Shown one piece after another: positions 16,430 to 23,733 of a DNA stretch of 64,000 bases. Every line of letters begins with the position of its first letter. Position 1 is the first letter of the stretch. Made by a program: the position numbers and the translations under genes. Below the pieces are notes generated by a model. That model made no database searches, was not told the origin of the DNA, and worked only from the letters and a program-made list of their open reading frames with translations. Source of the stretch: Rubrivivax gelatinosus (GTDB lineage: Bacteria > Pseudomonadota > Gammaproteobacteria > Burkholderiales > Burkholderiaceae_C); NCBI RefSeq assembly GCF_004340905.1, contig NZ_SLXD01000001.1:558001-622000 (forward strand), written 5' to 3'.

Positions 16430-17635
16430 ATGAAATTGCCAAAGATCAAGCAAGTCCGCGCTTACTTCATGGGCGGCGCCACGGCCGTCAAGGGCAGCGG
16501 CGGGGCCGATTACCACGACCAGGGCGGCAAGCACTGGATCGACGACCACATCGCCACGCCGATGAGCAAGTACAAGGAGTACGAGCAGTCGCGGCAGTCC
16601 TTCGGCATCAACGTGCTGGGCACGCTGCTCGTCGAGGTCGAGGCCGACAACGGCCAGAAGGGTTTCGCCGTCTCCACCGGCGGCGAGATGGGCTGCTTCA
16701 TCGTCGAGAAGCACCTCAACCGCTTCATCGAGGGCAAGTGCGTCTCCGACATCAAGCTGATCCACGACCAGATGATGAACGCGACGATGTACTACTCGGG
16801 GTCCGGCGGCCTGGTGATGAACACCATCTCGTGCGTGGACCTGGCGCTGTGGGACCTGTTCGGCAAGGTGCTGGGCCAGCCGGTGTTCAAGCTGCTGGGC
16901 GGCGCGGTGCGCGAGGAGATCCGCTTCTACGCCACCGGCGCGCGCCCGGACCTGGCGCAGAAGATGGGCTTCATCGGCGGCAAGATGCCGACGCACTGGG
17001 GGCCGCACGACGGCGACGCCGGCATCCGCAAGGACGCGGCGATGGTCGCCGAGTACCGCGAGAAGTGCGGCCCCGACTTCTGGCTGATGCTCGACTGCTG
17101 GATGAGCCAGGACGTCAACTACGCCACCAAGCTCGCCCACGCCTGCGCGCCGCACAACCTGAAGTGGATCGAGGAGTGCCTGCCGCCGCAGCAGTACGAG
17201 GGCTACGCCGAGCTCAAGCGCAACGCGCCGCCGGGCATGCTGGTCACCAGCGGTGAGCACCACGGCACGCTGCAGTCCTTCCGCACGCTGGCCGAGACCG
17301 GCATCGACATCCTCCAGCCCGACGTCGGCTGGTGCGGCGGCCTGACGACGCTGCTGGAGATCGCGGCCATCGCCAAGTCGCGCGGCCAGCTGGTCGTGCC
17401 GCACGGCTCGTCGGTGTACTCGCACCACGCGGTCATCACCTTCACGAACACGCCGTTCAGCGAGTTCCTGATGACCAGCCCCGACTGCTCGAGCTTGCGC
17501 CCGCAGTTCGACCCGATCCTGCTCGACGAGCCGGTGCCGGTCGACGGCCGCATCCACAAGTCGGTGCTCGACAAGCCGGGCTTCGGCGTCGAGCTCAACC
17601 CGGACTGCAAGCTGACGCGGCCCTACACCCACTGA
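16430..17635 (+). CDS. rhmD: L-rhamnonate dehydratase
   Basis: 401 residues of the enolase superfamily. It should dehydrate L-rhamnonate to 2-keto-3-deoxy-L-rhamnonate with Mg2+. Similarity to E. coli RhmD, from memory, is very high along the whole length: [85 protein letters not shown] and [11 protein letters not shown]. The metal-binding acids (Asp of MLDCW, Glu of WIEE, Glu of SGEHH) and the catalytic His of GSSVYSHH are present. Length matches the family. Confidence 0.96.
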   Translation: MKLPKIKQVRAYFMGGATAVKGSGGADYHDQGGKHWIDDHIATPMSKYKEYEQSRQSFGINVLGTLLVEVEADNGQKGFAVSTGGEMGCFIVEKHLNRFIEGKCVSDIKLIHDQMMNATMYYSGSGGLVMNTISCVDLALWDLFGKVLGQPVFKLLGGAVREEIRFYATGARPDLAQKMGFIGGKMPTHWGPHDGDAGIRKDAAMVAEYREKCGPDFWLMLDCWMSQDVNYATKLAHACAPHNLKWIEECLPPQQYEGYAELKRNAPPGMLVTSGEHHGTLQSFRTLAETGIDILQPDVGWCGGLTTLLEIAAIAKSRGQLVVPHGSSVYSHHAVITFTNTPFSEFLMTSPDCSSLRPQFDPILLDEPVPVDGRIHKSVLDKPGFGVELNPDCKLTRPYTH

Positions 17636-17740
17636 GCCCCGGGTCGGCGAGCCCCGCCACCCGCCCCGCATGGGGCGGGCCGGGCGGAGCTCGCCCGCGC
17701 GAAACCTGCACTCGCAACCAAGGCTGAAGGACATCTCGCC

Positions 17741-19045
17741 ATGGCTACCACTCTGCTCGATCGGACCGTCACCAAGATGCGGTGGCGCCTGATCCCCTTC
17801 ATGCTGACACTCTACGTGCTGGCATTCCTGGACCGCGCCAACATCGGCTTCGCCAAGCAGGCCTACCAGCTCGACACCGGCCTGAGCAACGAGGCCTTCG
17901 CGCTCGGCGCCGGCATCTTCTTCGTCGCCTACGCCTGCCTCGGCGCGCCGGCCAACCTTCTGATGAAGAAGTTCGGCGCGCGCAAGTGGATCGGCGTGAC
18001 AACGCTGCTGTGGGGGCTGCTGTCGGCCGCCATGGCCTACGCCGACAGCGAAACCAAGTTCCTCGTCGTGCGCACGCTGCTCGGCGCCGCGGAGGCCGGC
18101 TTCTTCCCCGGCATGATCTACCTGACCTCGCAGTGGTTCCCGCAGCGCACACGGGCCAGCGTGATGGGGCTGTTCTACATGGGCGCGCCGCTGGCGCTGA
18201 CGCTGGGCTCGCCGCTGTCAGGGGCCCTGCTGGAGCTGCAGGGCGTGGGCGGCCACCCGGGCTGGTTCTGGATGTTCGTCATCGAAGGCCTGCTGGCCGT
18301 CGCGGCGGGCTTCTGGACCTTCGCCTATCTCGACGACTCCCCCGAGACGGCCCGCTTCCTGAGTGCCGAGGAGAAGCGCACGCTGCTCGACCAGCTGCAC
18401 AGCGAGGAGAGCGCCAAGGCCACGTCGCGCATCGCCGACGCGATCCGCAATCCGCAGGTCTGGCACCTGGCCTTCATCTACATGCTCATCCAGATCAGCG
18501 TCTACGGCCTGATCTTCTTCCTGCCGACGCAGGTCGGCGCGCTGCTGGGCAAGAAGGTGGGCTTCGAGGTCTCCGTCGTCTCGGCGATCCCGTGGATCGC
18601 CGCTCTGGCCGGCACCTACTTCATCCCGCGCTACTCCGACCGCGTCGGCGAACGCCGCAACATCGCCGCGGCGACGCTGCTGATGGCCGGCCTGGGCATC
18701 GGGGTCTCGGCGCTGGCCAGCCCGCTGGTGGCGATGGTGGCGCTGTGCTTCGCGGCCGCCGGCTTCATCGCCGTGCAGCCGGTGTTCTGGACCATGCCCA
18801 CCGGCCTGCTGTCGGGCACGGCGCTGGCGGCGGGCATCGGCTTCACCAACATGTTCGGCGCCGTCGGGGGCTTCCTGGCCCCGCTGATCCGCGTGAAGGC
18901 CGACACCTTGTTCGGCAACCAGATCGCCGGTCTGCTGACGCTGGCCGCGCTGGCGGTGCTCGGCTCGGTGGCCATCATGGCGCTCAAGCAGGTGCGAGCG
19001 ACCCCCGTCGCCCCGGCGGGCGGCTCGCGACTGGCCAAGACCTGA
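17741..19045 (+). CDS. MFS transporter, RhmT-like (anion:cation symporter type)
   Basis: 434 residues with twelve predicted membrane helices. The motif LYVLAFLDRANIGFAKQA near the N-terminus, R-rich loop between helices 2 and 3, and QWFPQRTRA between helices 4 and 5 are typical of the sugar-acid (ACS) branch of MFS. Lying between rhmD and fucO, it most likely imports L-rhamnonate with protons. Confidence 0.9.
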   Translation: MATTLLDRTVTKMRWRLIPFMLTLYVLAFLDRANIGFAKQAYQLDTGLSNEAFALGAGIFFVAYACLGAPANLLMKKFGARKWIGVTTLLWGLLSAAMAYADSETKFLVVRTLLGAAEAGFFPGMIYLTSQWFPQRTRASVMGLFYMGAPLALTLGSPLSGALLELQGVGGHPGWFWMFVIEGLLAVAAGFWTFAYLDDSPETARFLSAEEKRTLLDQLHSEESAKATSRIADAIRNPQVWHLAFIYMLIQISVYGLIFFLPTQVGALLGKKVGFEVSVVSAIPWIAALAGTYFIPRYSDRVGERRNIAAATLLMAGLGIGVSALASPLVAMVALCFAAAGFIAVQPVFWTMPTGLLSGTALAAGIGFTNMFGAVGGFLAPLIRVKADTLFGNQIAGLLTLAALAVLGSVAIMALKQVRATPVAPAGGSRLAKT

Positions 19046-19137
19046 TTCCCACCCCACCCTGGCAGGGCCGCGGCGCCGCTGGGCGTCGTGCAGATCCCGG
19101 TCTGCGCCGCGCCCTCAGCCTCCCCGGAGAGATGCAC

Positions 19138-20292
19138 ATGTCAAACCGTATCGTCCTGACCGAAACCTCGTTCTTCGGCGCCGGCAGCATCGGCGTCATC
19201 GGACAGGAAGTCGCCCGGCGGGGCTTCGCGCACGCCCTGCTGGTGACCGACAGCGGGCTGCCGGGCCTGGGCCCGGTGGAGAAGGTCGTGGCGGTGCTGG
19301 AGCAGTCCGGCATCGCCTTCACGCTCTTCAGCGAGGTCAAGCCCAACCCGAGCATCGCCAACATCCGCGCGGGCGTCGCCGCCGCGAAGGCCTGCGGCGC
19401 CGACTTTCTTCTCGCCGTCGGCGGCGGCTCGGCCATCGACGCCGCGAAGGGGATCGGCATCATCCTCGCCAACCCCGAGTTCGCCGACGTGCGCTCGCTG
19501 GAAGGCCTGTCGCCCACGCGCCGGCCCAGCGTGCCGCTGATGGCCGTGCCGACCACCGCCGGCACGGCGGCGGAGGTGACGATCAACTACGTCGTCACCG
19601 ACGAGGAACGGCGCCGCAAGTTCGTCTGCGTCGACCCGCACGACCTTCCGTTCGCGGCCATCGTCGACCCCGACCTGATGGCCTCGATGCCCCGCGGCCT
19701 GGCCGCGGCCACCGGCATGGACGCGCTGACGCACGCGATCGAGGGCTACGTCACCCGCGCCGCGTGGGAGATGACCGACATGTTCACGCTGAAGGCCATC
19801 GAGCTCATCGGGCCCAATCTGCGCGCCGCCGTGATCGACGGTTCGCCCGAGGCCCGCGAGAAGATCAGCCTGGCGCAGTACATCGCGGGCATGGGCTTCT
19901 CCAACGTCGGCCTGGGGCTGGTGCACGGCATGGCACACCCGCTGGGCGCGTTCTACGACACGCCGCACGGCGTGGCCAACGCGATGCTGCTGCCCCACGT
20001 CATGCGCTTCAACGCCCCGGCCACCGGCGAGAAGTTCCGCCACGTCGCGCGCGCGCTCGGCGTCGAAGGCACGGACACGATGACGCCGCCGCAGTACCGG
20101 GAAGCCGCGTGCGCGGCCGTGCAGCAGCTGGGCGCCGACCTCGGCATCCCGACGCGGCTGTCGAGCGTCGGCGTCGACGAAACCGAACTCCCGGCCCTGG
20201 CGGCCGCCGCCTTCGAGGACGTCTGCACGCCGGGCAACCCGCGCGCGGCCAGCCTCGACGAGATCCTGGAGCTGTACCGACAGCTCTTCTGA
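19138..20292 (+). CDS. fucO: Lactaldehyde reductase, iron-containing alcohol dehydrogenase
   Basis: 384 residues. It should reduce L-lactaldehyde, released by the RhmA aldolase, to 1,2-propanediol with NADH, or run in reverse. FucO landmarks are GGGSAIDAAKGIG (cofactor loop), NPEFADVRSLEGLSPT, PTTAGTAAEVTINYVVTDEE, and the iron ligands in DALTHAIEGY and GMAHPLGAFYDTPHG. ATG 19138 is preferred over 19132 because CGGAGAG lies right against the latter. It is not part of the E. coli rhmDTA cluster and makes a useful addition for aldehyde removal. Confidence 0.92.
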   Translation: MSNRIVLTETSFFGAGSIGVIGQEVARRGFAHALLVTDSGLPGLGPVEKVVAVLEQSGIAFTLFSEVKPNPSIANIRAGVAAAKACGADFLLAVGGGSAIDAAKGIGIILANPEFADVRSLEGLSPTRRPSVPLMAVPTTAGTAAEVTINYVVTDEERRRKFVCVDPHDLPFAAIVDPDLMASMPRGLAAATGMDALTHAIEGYVTRAAWEMTDMFTLKAIELIGPNLRAAVIDGSPEAREKISLAQYIAGMGFSNVGLGLVHGMAHPLGAFYDTPHGVANAMLLPHVMRFNAPATGEKFRHVARALGVEGTDTMTPPQYREAACAAVQQLGADLGIPTRLSSVGVDETELPALAAAAFEDVCTPGNPRAASLDEILELYRQLF

Positions 20293-20343
20293 CCCGCTGC
20301 CGGCCGCCACCCTGCGGCGGCCGCGGCTCACCCTTGGAACATC

Positions 20344-21147
20344 ATGAACAAGATCCCCTGCAACACCTTCAAGAAGGCCCTCCGGGCCGGGCAGACCCAG
20401 CTCGGCATGTGGCTGTCCTGCGCGAACGCGTACACCGCGGAGATCGCCGCGACCGCGGGTTACGACTGGCTGCTGATCGACGGCGAACACGGGCCGAACG
20501 ACGTGCCGACGCTGCTCGCGCAGCTGCAGGCCGTCGCCCCGTACGCGAGCCATCCGATCGTGCGGCCGGTCAACAAGGATCCGGCGCTGATCAAGCAGGT
20601 GCTGGACATCGGCGCACAGACGCTGCTCGTGCCGATGGTCGACACGGCCCAGGAGGCGCGGGACCTGGTCTGCGCGATGCGCTACGCGCCGCGCGGCATG
20701 CGCGGCGTCGGCGCGTCGGTCGCTCGGGCGGCACGCTGGGGCCGCATCCAGGACTACGCCGAGACGGTCGAGGAACAGCTGTGCCTGCTGGTGCAGGTGG
20801 AGTCGGTGCGCGGCCTGGAGAACCTCGACGAGATCCTGGCCGTCGAGGGTGTCGACGGCGTCTTCATCGGCCCGGCCGATCTGTCGGCGTCGATGGGCTA
20901 CATGGGCCAGTCTGATCACCCGGTGGTGCGGGCGGCGATCGAAGGCGCGATCCGGCGCATCCGCGCCGCGGGCAAGGCCGCCGGCTTCCTGGCACCGGAC
21001 CCGGCGGTCGCGCGCCACTACCTCGAATGCGGCGCGAACTTCGTCGCCATTGGCGTCGACACGATGCTGTTCACCAAGGCCATGAGCGACGCCCTGGTCG
21101 CCGTCACGGGCAGCGGGGCCACCGAACGGATGCCCAGCTCGTACTGA
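20344..21147 (+). CDS. rhmA: 2-keto-3-deoxy-L-rhamnonate aldolase
   Basis: 267 residues, the same length as E. coli RhmA. This class II HpaI-type aldolase should split 2-keto-3-deoxy-L-rhamnonate into pyruvate and L-lactaldehyde. Active-site landmarks are [15 protein letters not shown], the metal Glu in VQVESVRGL and the metal Asp in [11 protein letters not shown]. It is the last gene of the operon and lies directly before the prophage junction. Confidence 0.94.
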   Translation: MNKIPCNTFKKALRAGQTQLGMWLSCANAYTAEIAATAGYDWLLIDGEHGPNDVPTLLAQLQAVAPYASHPIVRPVNKDPALIKQVLDIGAQTLLVPMVDTAQEARDLVCAMRYAPRGMRGVGASVARAARWGRIQDYAETVEEQLCLLVQVESVRGLENLDEILAVEGVDGVFIGPADLSASMGYMGQSDHPVVRAAIEGAIRRIRAAGKAAGFLAPDPAVARHYLECGANFVAIGVDTMLFTKAMSDALVAVTGSGATERMPSSY

Positions 21148-21153
21148 GGCGGC

Positions 21154-21188
21154 CAGCGTCCCGCGCGGCCACGCGGCTGGGGACGCTG
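21154..21188 (+). terminator. Long hairpin after rhmA
   Basis: A perfect 9-bp stem (CAGCGTCCC with GGGACGCTG) encloses a second GC-rich hairpin, just past the rhmA stop. There is no T-run, so it may protect the transcript 3' end rather than terminate by itself. Confidence 0.45.
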
Positions 21189-21239
21189 CATTCGTCCGGC
21201 CCGCACCCGCCTCAGGGCGGCCGGAGCCGGGCGAGCACC

Positions 21240-21270
21240 GAAAACGACGAAGCCCGCACGAAGCGGGCTT
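21240..21270 (-). terminator. Terminator originally serving tRNA-fMet
   Basis: Read on the minus strand this is an 8-bp stem (AAGCCCGC with GCGGGCTT) with a 5-base loop followed by CGTCGTTTTC. It lies just left of the prophage attachment repeat, exactly where the tRNA-fMet terminator would stand if the prophage were removed. The insertion has moved it about 40 kb from the tRNA gene. Confidence 0.75.
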
Positions 21271-21277
21271 CTGAATT

Positions 21278-21289
21278 TGGTTGCGGGGG
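21278..21289. other. Left attachment repeat (attL core)
   Basis: TGGTTGCGGGGG, identical to the first 12 bases of the tRNA-fMet gene read on the plus strand at 61860-61871 (minus-strand CCCCCGCAACCA). Chromosomal sequence lies to its left and phage sequence to its right. Confidence 0.8.
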
Positions 21290-21347
21290 GATGCAACTGC
21301 TCCCGGAGGCGTACCGCCAGATCCTGATTCGGCGCCGCGGCTGCTGA
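21290..21347 (+). other. Alternative 3' end of the integrase gene (used only after excision)
   Basis: If the two attachment repeats recombine, the integrase frame, which runs through the repeat at 61860-61871, continues here in phase and ends at the TGA at 21345-21347. It would replace the two-residue tail Arg-Ile by an 18-residue tail beginning MQLLPEAYRQ. Frame continuity was checked by hand. Confidence 0.6.
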
Positions 21348-21369
21348 TCCTCGCCCTCGGCAGAGGCCC

Positions 21370-21399
21370 TTGCCGGCGCGCGCGCCGACTGGATACACT
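21370..21399 (+). promoter_or_regulatory. Promoter of the Rha cassette with shared operator-like octamer
   Basis: TTGCCG (21370-21375) and TACACT (21394-21399) are 18 bases apart. The -10 region lies within GGATACAC (21391-21398). The same pair at the same spacing precedes the KilA-N cassette, and GGATACAC recurs twice in the repressor control region near 47.86 kb. Confidence 0.55.
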
Positions 21400-21454
21400 G
21401 TGTGTACCGCTGAAAGGCGGCCGGGATTGGCGTCCCGGTGCACCTGCGGCGAAG

Positions 21455-21484
21455 GCCGCACACCGCACGTCGTGCGGCTTTTTT
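21455..21484 (+). terminator. Terminator or attenuator inside the Rha leader
   Basis: A 7-bp stem (GCCGCAC with GTGCGGC) followed by six T residues stands between the promoter and the antirepressor gene. The equivalent hairpin in the second cassette has only a TTTAT tail. Confidence 0.6.
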
Positions 21485-21492
21485 CATTGCCT

Positions 21493-21589
21493 GGACCGCT
21501 CAATGGTGGCCCTGGCGGGGAGCCGCAAGGCTCGCCGGTTCCGTCCGCGGGTGCCCGGTACGCCAACCCGTCAGGGCTGCCGCCCCTTC
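21493..21589 (+). ncRNA. C4-like antisense RNA in the Rha leader
   Basis: This segment resembles the C4 antisense RNA of phages P1 and P7, which is cut from the leader of the antirepressor transcript and pairs with that same message. It has a GAGCC-GCAA-GGCTC hairpin and two single-stranded blocks: a' CGCCAA (21561-21566) and b' CTGCCGCCCC (21577-21586). Their complements a TTGGCG (21590-21595) and b GGGGTGGCAG (21599-21608) lie just before the ribosome binding site. A further copy of TTGGCG fills the loop of a perfect 6-bp hairpin at 21421-21438. The match to the C4 family is from memory; the complementarity is seen directly. Confidence 0.7.
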
Positions 21590-21637
21590 TTGGCGTTCGG
21601 GGTGGCAGTTGGCTCAACTGCACCCACGGAGGCCATC

Positions 21638-22240
21638 ATGGCTGACACCCCTCTCATCGCGACCGCCGAGGTCGCCCTCCCCCTTCTCCGCATCGCCGAT
21701 GGCCAGGCCACGGCCACCAGCCTGCAGATCGCCGAGCACTTCGGCAAGCGGCATGGTGATGTGATCCGTGCCGTCCGAAAGCTGGACTGCCCGCCGGAGT
21801 TCAGCCGACGCAATTTTGCGTCGGCGAAATATCTGGACGAACAGGGAAAGCCGCGCGACTGCTACCACGTCACCCGCGACGGCTTCTCCCTGCTGGCCAT
21901 GGGCTTCACGGGCAAGGAAGCGATGCGGTGGAAGCTGGCCTACATCGCCGCCTTCAACGCCATGGAGGCCCAACTGCGGGCGCTGTACGTGGCGCCGCTG
22001 GTCTGCGAGAAGGAGTTCCGCGACGGCATCAAGCTGCGCGACAAGCTGGTGCTGATGGAGCAGAGCCACAAGACGATGCGGCAACTGCGCGCCGAGGCGG
22101 ACCCGGCGGTGCAGCGCAACCTGTACTGGCAGCTCCGCCAGATCAACGAGACGCTGGGCATCCCCACCGAGGCGGCCGGCACGCTGCTGGGCGCCGCAGC
22201 CCCCGCTCTGCTGGCAGGCCAGGAAGGCGGTGCCCAATGA
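21638..22240 (+). CDS. Rha-family antirepressor/regulatory protein
   Basis: 200 residues. The N-terminal 110 residues match the phage Rha family (TSLQIAEHFGKRHGDVIRAVRKLDC, TRDGFSLLAMGFTGKEAMRWKLAYIAAFNAME), a DNA-binding module linked to antirepression. The C-terminal part (EQSHKTMRQLRAEADPAVQRNLY) shares a segment with the KilA-N protein of the second cassette. CACGGAGGCC supplies the ribosome binding site 3 bases before the ATG, and it is the presumed target of the antisense RNA. The stop overlaps the next gene by ATGA. Confidence 0.85.
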   Translation: MADTPLIATAEVALPLLRIADGQATATSLQIAEHFGKRHGDVIRAVRKLDCPPEFSRRNFASAKYLDEQGKPRDCYHVTRDGFSLLAMGFTGKEAMRWKLAYIAAFNAMEAQLRALYVAPLVCEKEFRDGIKLRDKLVLMEQSHKTMRQLRAEADPAVQRNLYWQLRQINETLGIPTEAAGTLLGAAAPALLAGQEGGAQ

Positions 22241-22452
22241 GACCCGCACCTGGCATGACGCGGCCGATGCTGCCCTACCCCCAGCTGCTGACCCTGCTCG
22301 ACGAGGCCGAGGTCGGCCTGGCCGGGCTGCTGGATCTGCTGGACAAGGCTGGCAACGCCAAGGCCGACTGCACGCAGCTCGCCTACCTGATCCGGCCCTT
22401 CCACCAGAAGATCGCCGCCGCCACCAACGACCTGCACGACATGAAGGTCTGA
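22237..22452 (+). CDS. Small helical protein, copy 1 (unknown function)
   Basis: 71 residues, almost wholly helical with a Leu-rich start (LLTLLDEAEVGLAGLLDLLDKAG) and one Cys. A second copy at 24573-24788 differs at only three positions. Each copy is coupled by an ATGA overlap to an antirepressor-type gene and followed by a terminator, so it probably acts together with that protein. I do not recognise a named family. Confidence 0.75.
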   Translation: MRPAPGMTRPMLPYPQLLTLLDEAEVGLAGLLDLLDKAGNAKADCTQLAYLIRPFHQKIAAATNDLHDMKV

Positions 22453-22470
22453 CGCCGCAAGGCAGCCACC

Positions 22471-22494
22471 AAGGGCCCCACACGGGGCCCTTTT
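22471..22494 (+). terminator. Terminator of the Rha cassette
   Basis: GGGCCCC and GGGGCCC form a 7-bp stem with the loop ACAC, followed by TTTTCAT. Confidence 0.85.
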
Positions 22495-23464
22495 CATATC
22501 CAGGCGCCGCCACAGCGGCCGAAGTCGACCGCCGATCGTCAACAGGGCGCCGACTTCCCAAGCCAGCCCGCCGTAGCCCCTCCGGCCGGCCGTGAGGTCG
22601 TCCCCCGAGAGGGCCTCGTAGCGAGGTCTCGCAAGTGGGTGCAAGCACGCTGCGCCTTTCGCTCGTTCGCAGCACCGGAGCAGGCTCCAGGCACGCCATG
22701 ATGAGTGCAGTTCTCTGTGGTTCTGGTGGGTGTCGGGAGAGGCATAACATCCCTAATCGGTGGATATACGCTCATCGGAAAGCGCTACAGCGACAGTCAC
22801 TTAGCTCGCATTGTTGAGATATAACATTTACATAACATACCCATTACCTAGTTATACCGACGAGTACTCACCAGCCACCAAGAAAAATCCATTTCAGATC
22901 AACAACTTAGCGAGCGGTTATGTTTCAGGTTAGGTCGGATTAGCCCCTCAACATAATCAGCAAATCATCGAAGAATCAAAGACTTAGGACGCCTTGGCGG
23001 GCGCAGTGAGGTCGGTTAGGTCGTCCCCGAGTGCCGCCCCGGATCGCTTCTCGACCGTCCGGTTGCACACCCTGGCCGGTCGGCAGCACCGGGAGGCCCA
23101 TGCGGCATGCGGAAGCCGTCGTTTCCCGTCGCCGCGAAGGGGGTGGAAAGCGCATCTAAGTGCCCGCCGCCGCACTTTTTTTCACTGCTCGTCGGCGCCG
23201 TCGAAAGGGACACACGAAGCGAGAGGGCGGGGCGGGGTCCCGAGCGCGCGCTGCGGGGTGTGACCGCCCCGCCTACCGCTTGATGCACCGGGCTGGTGCG
23301 ACCGGCGAGCGGGCGGCGAGGCGGCGACGGTTGCCCCCGCGCGCGGCGCGGCGAACGCTGTGGGCGATGCGGGGACTTCCGCATCGGGGTACGCCCGCCG
23401 CCGCGCGGCACGGCGGCAGCAGCACGGCCTCCGGATCAAGCTGCTCCTAAGCGAGCCGGGGCGC
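22495..23464. other. Non-coding region with an AT-rich island between the two cassettes
   Basis: No gene is supported here. From about 22740 to 22985 base composition drops sharply: 22801-22860 has 20 G or C of 60. This island carries TAACAT three times (22745, 22822, 22833), TTATGTT at 22918-22924 and its complement AACATAA at 22950-22956, plus GTGGATATAC near 22760. From 22985 on the sequence is GC-rich again. It might be an operator array, a replication origin or imported DNA. Confidence 0.5.
23158..23182 (+). terminator. Possible terminator without an upstream gene
   Basis: AAGTGC and GCACTT form a 6-bp stem with an 8-base loop; the T-run reaches seven bases. No coding region lies before it, so it could end a short untranslated transcript starting in the AT-rich island. 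Confidence 0.4.
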
Positions 23465-23494
23465 TTGCCGCGCCGTGCGCCGAGTGGATACACT
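23465..23494 (+). promoter_or_regulatory. Promoter of the KilA-N cassette with shared operator-like octamer
   Basis: TTGCCG (23465-23470) and TACACT (23489-23494) at 18-base spacing, identical in sequence and spacing to the Rha cassette promoter although the spacer differs. It contains AGTGGATACACTGTG. Confidence 0.55.
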
Positions 23495-23585
23495 GTGCTC
23501 GCCGCTGAAGAAGCGGCCGGGCGTGGAACCCCGTAGCACCCGCGGCGAAAGCCGCACGCCGCATGCCGTGCGGCTTTATCGTTTC

Positions 23586-23683
23586 GGACCGCTCAATGGC
23601 GGCCCTGGCGGGGAGCCGCAAGGCTCGCCGGTTCCGCTCCGCGGGTGCCCGGTAGTTCCAACCCGTCAGGGCTGCCGCCCTTC
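23586..23683 (+). ncRNA. C4-like antisense RNA in the KilA-N leader
   Basis: This is the paralogue of the leader RNA at 21493. The backbone GGACCGCTCAATGG and the GAGCC-GCAA-GGCTC hairpin are conserved, but the pairing blocks have changed together. Here a' is GTTCCAA (23655-23661) and its complement a is TTGGAAC (23686-23692). Block b' CTGCCGCCC (23672-23680) pairs perfectly with GGGCGGCAG (23696-23704), where copy 1 has a G-U pair. An upstream hairpin at 23518-23533 again presents TGGAAC in its loop. Confidence 0.7.
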
Positions 23684-23733
23684 GTTTGGAACCGTGGGCG
23701 GCAGTTGACTCAACTGCACCCACGGAGGCCACG

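Noticed and set aside
20293-20343. GC-rich inverted repeat after fucO as a terminator
   Set aside because: GCCGCC/GGCGGC pairing exists but no T-run follows and rhmA starts directly after it in the same operon.
21281-21637. Open frame upstream of Rha containing SMVALAGSRKARRF
   Set aside because: Similar peptides are sometimes annotated as Ash- or Icd-like proteins, but the conserved feature here is the RNA leader with covarying pairs; no ribosome binding site was found.
22984-23175. 63-codon minus-strand frame at the edge of the AT-rich island
   Set aside because: No ribosome binding site, no similarity, and Cys/Arg-rich shadow composition.
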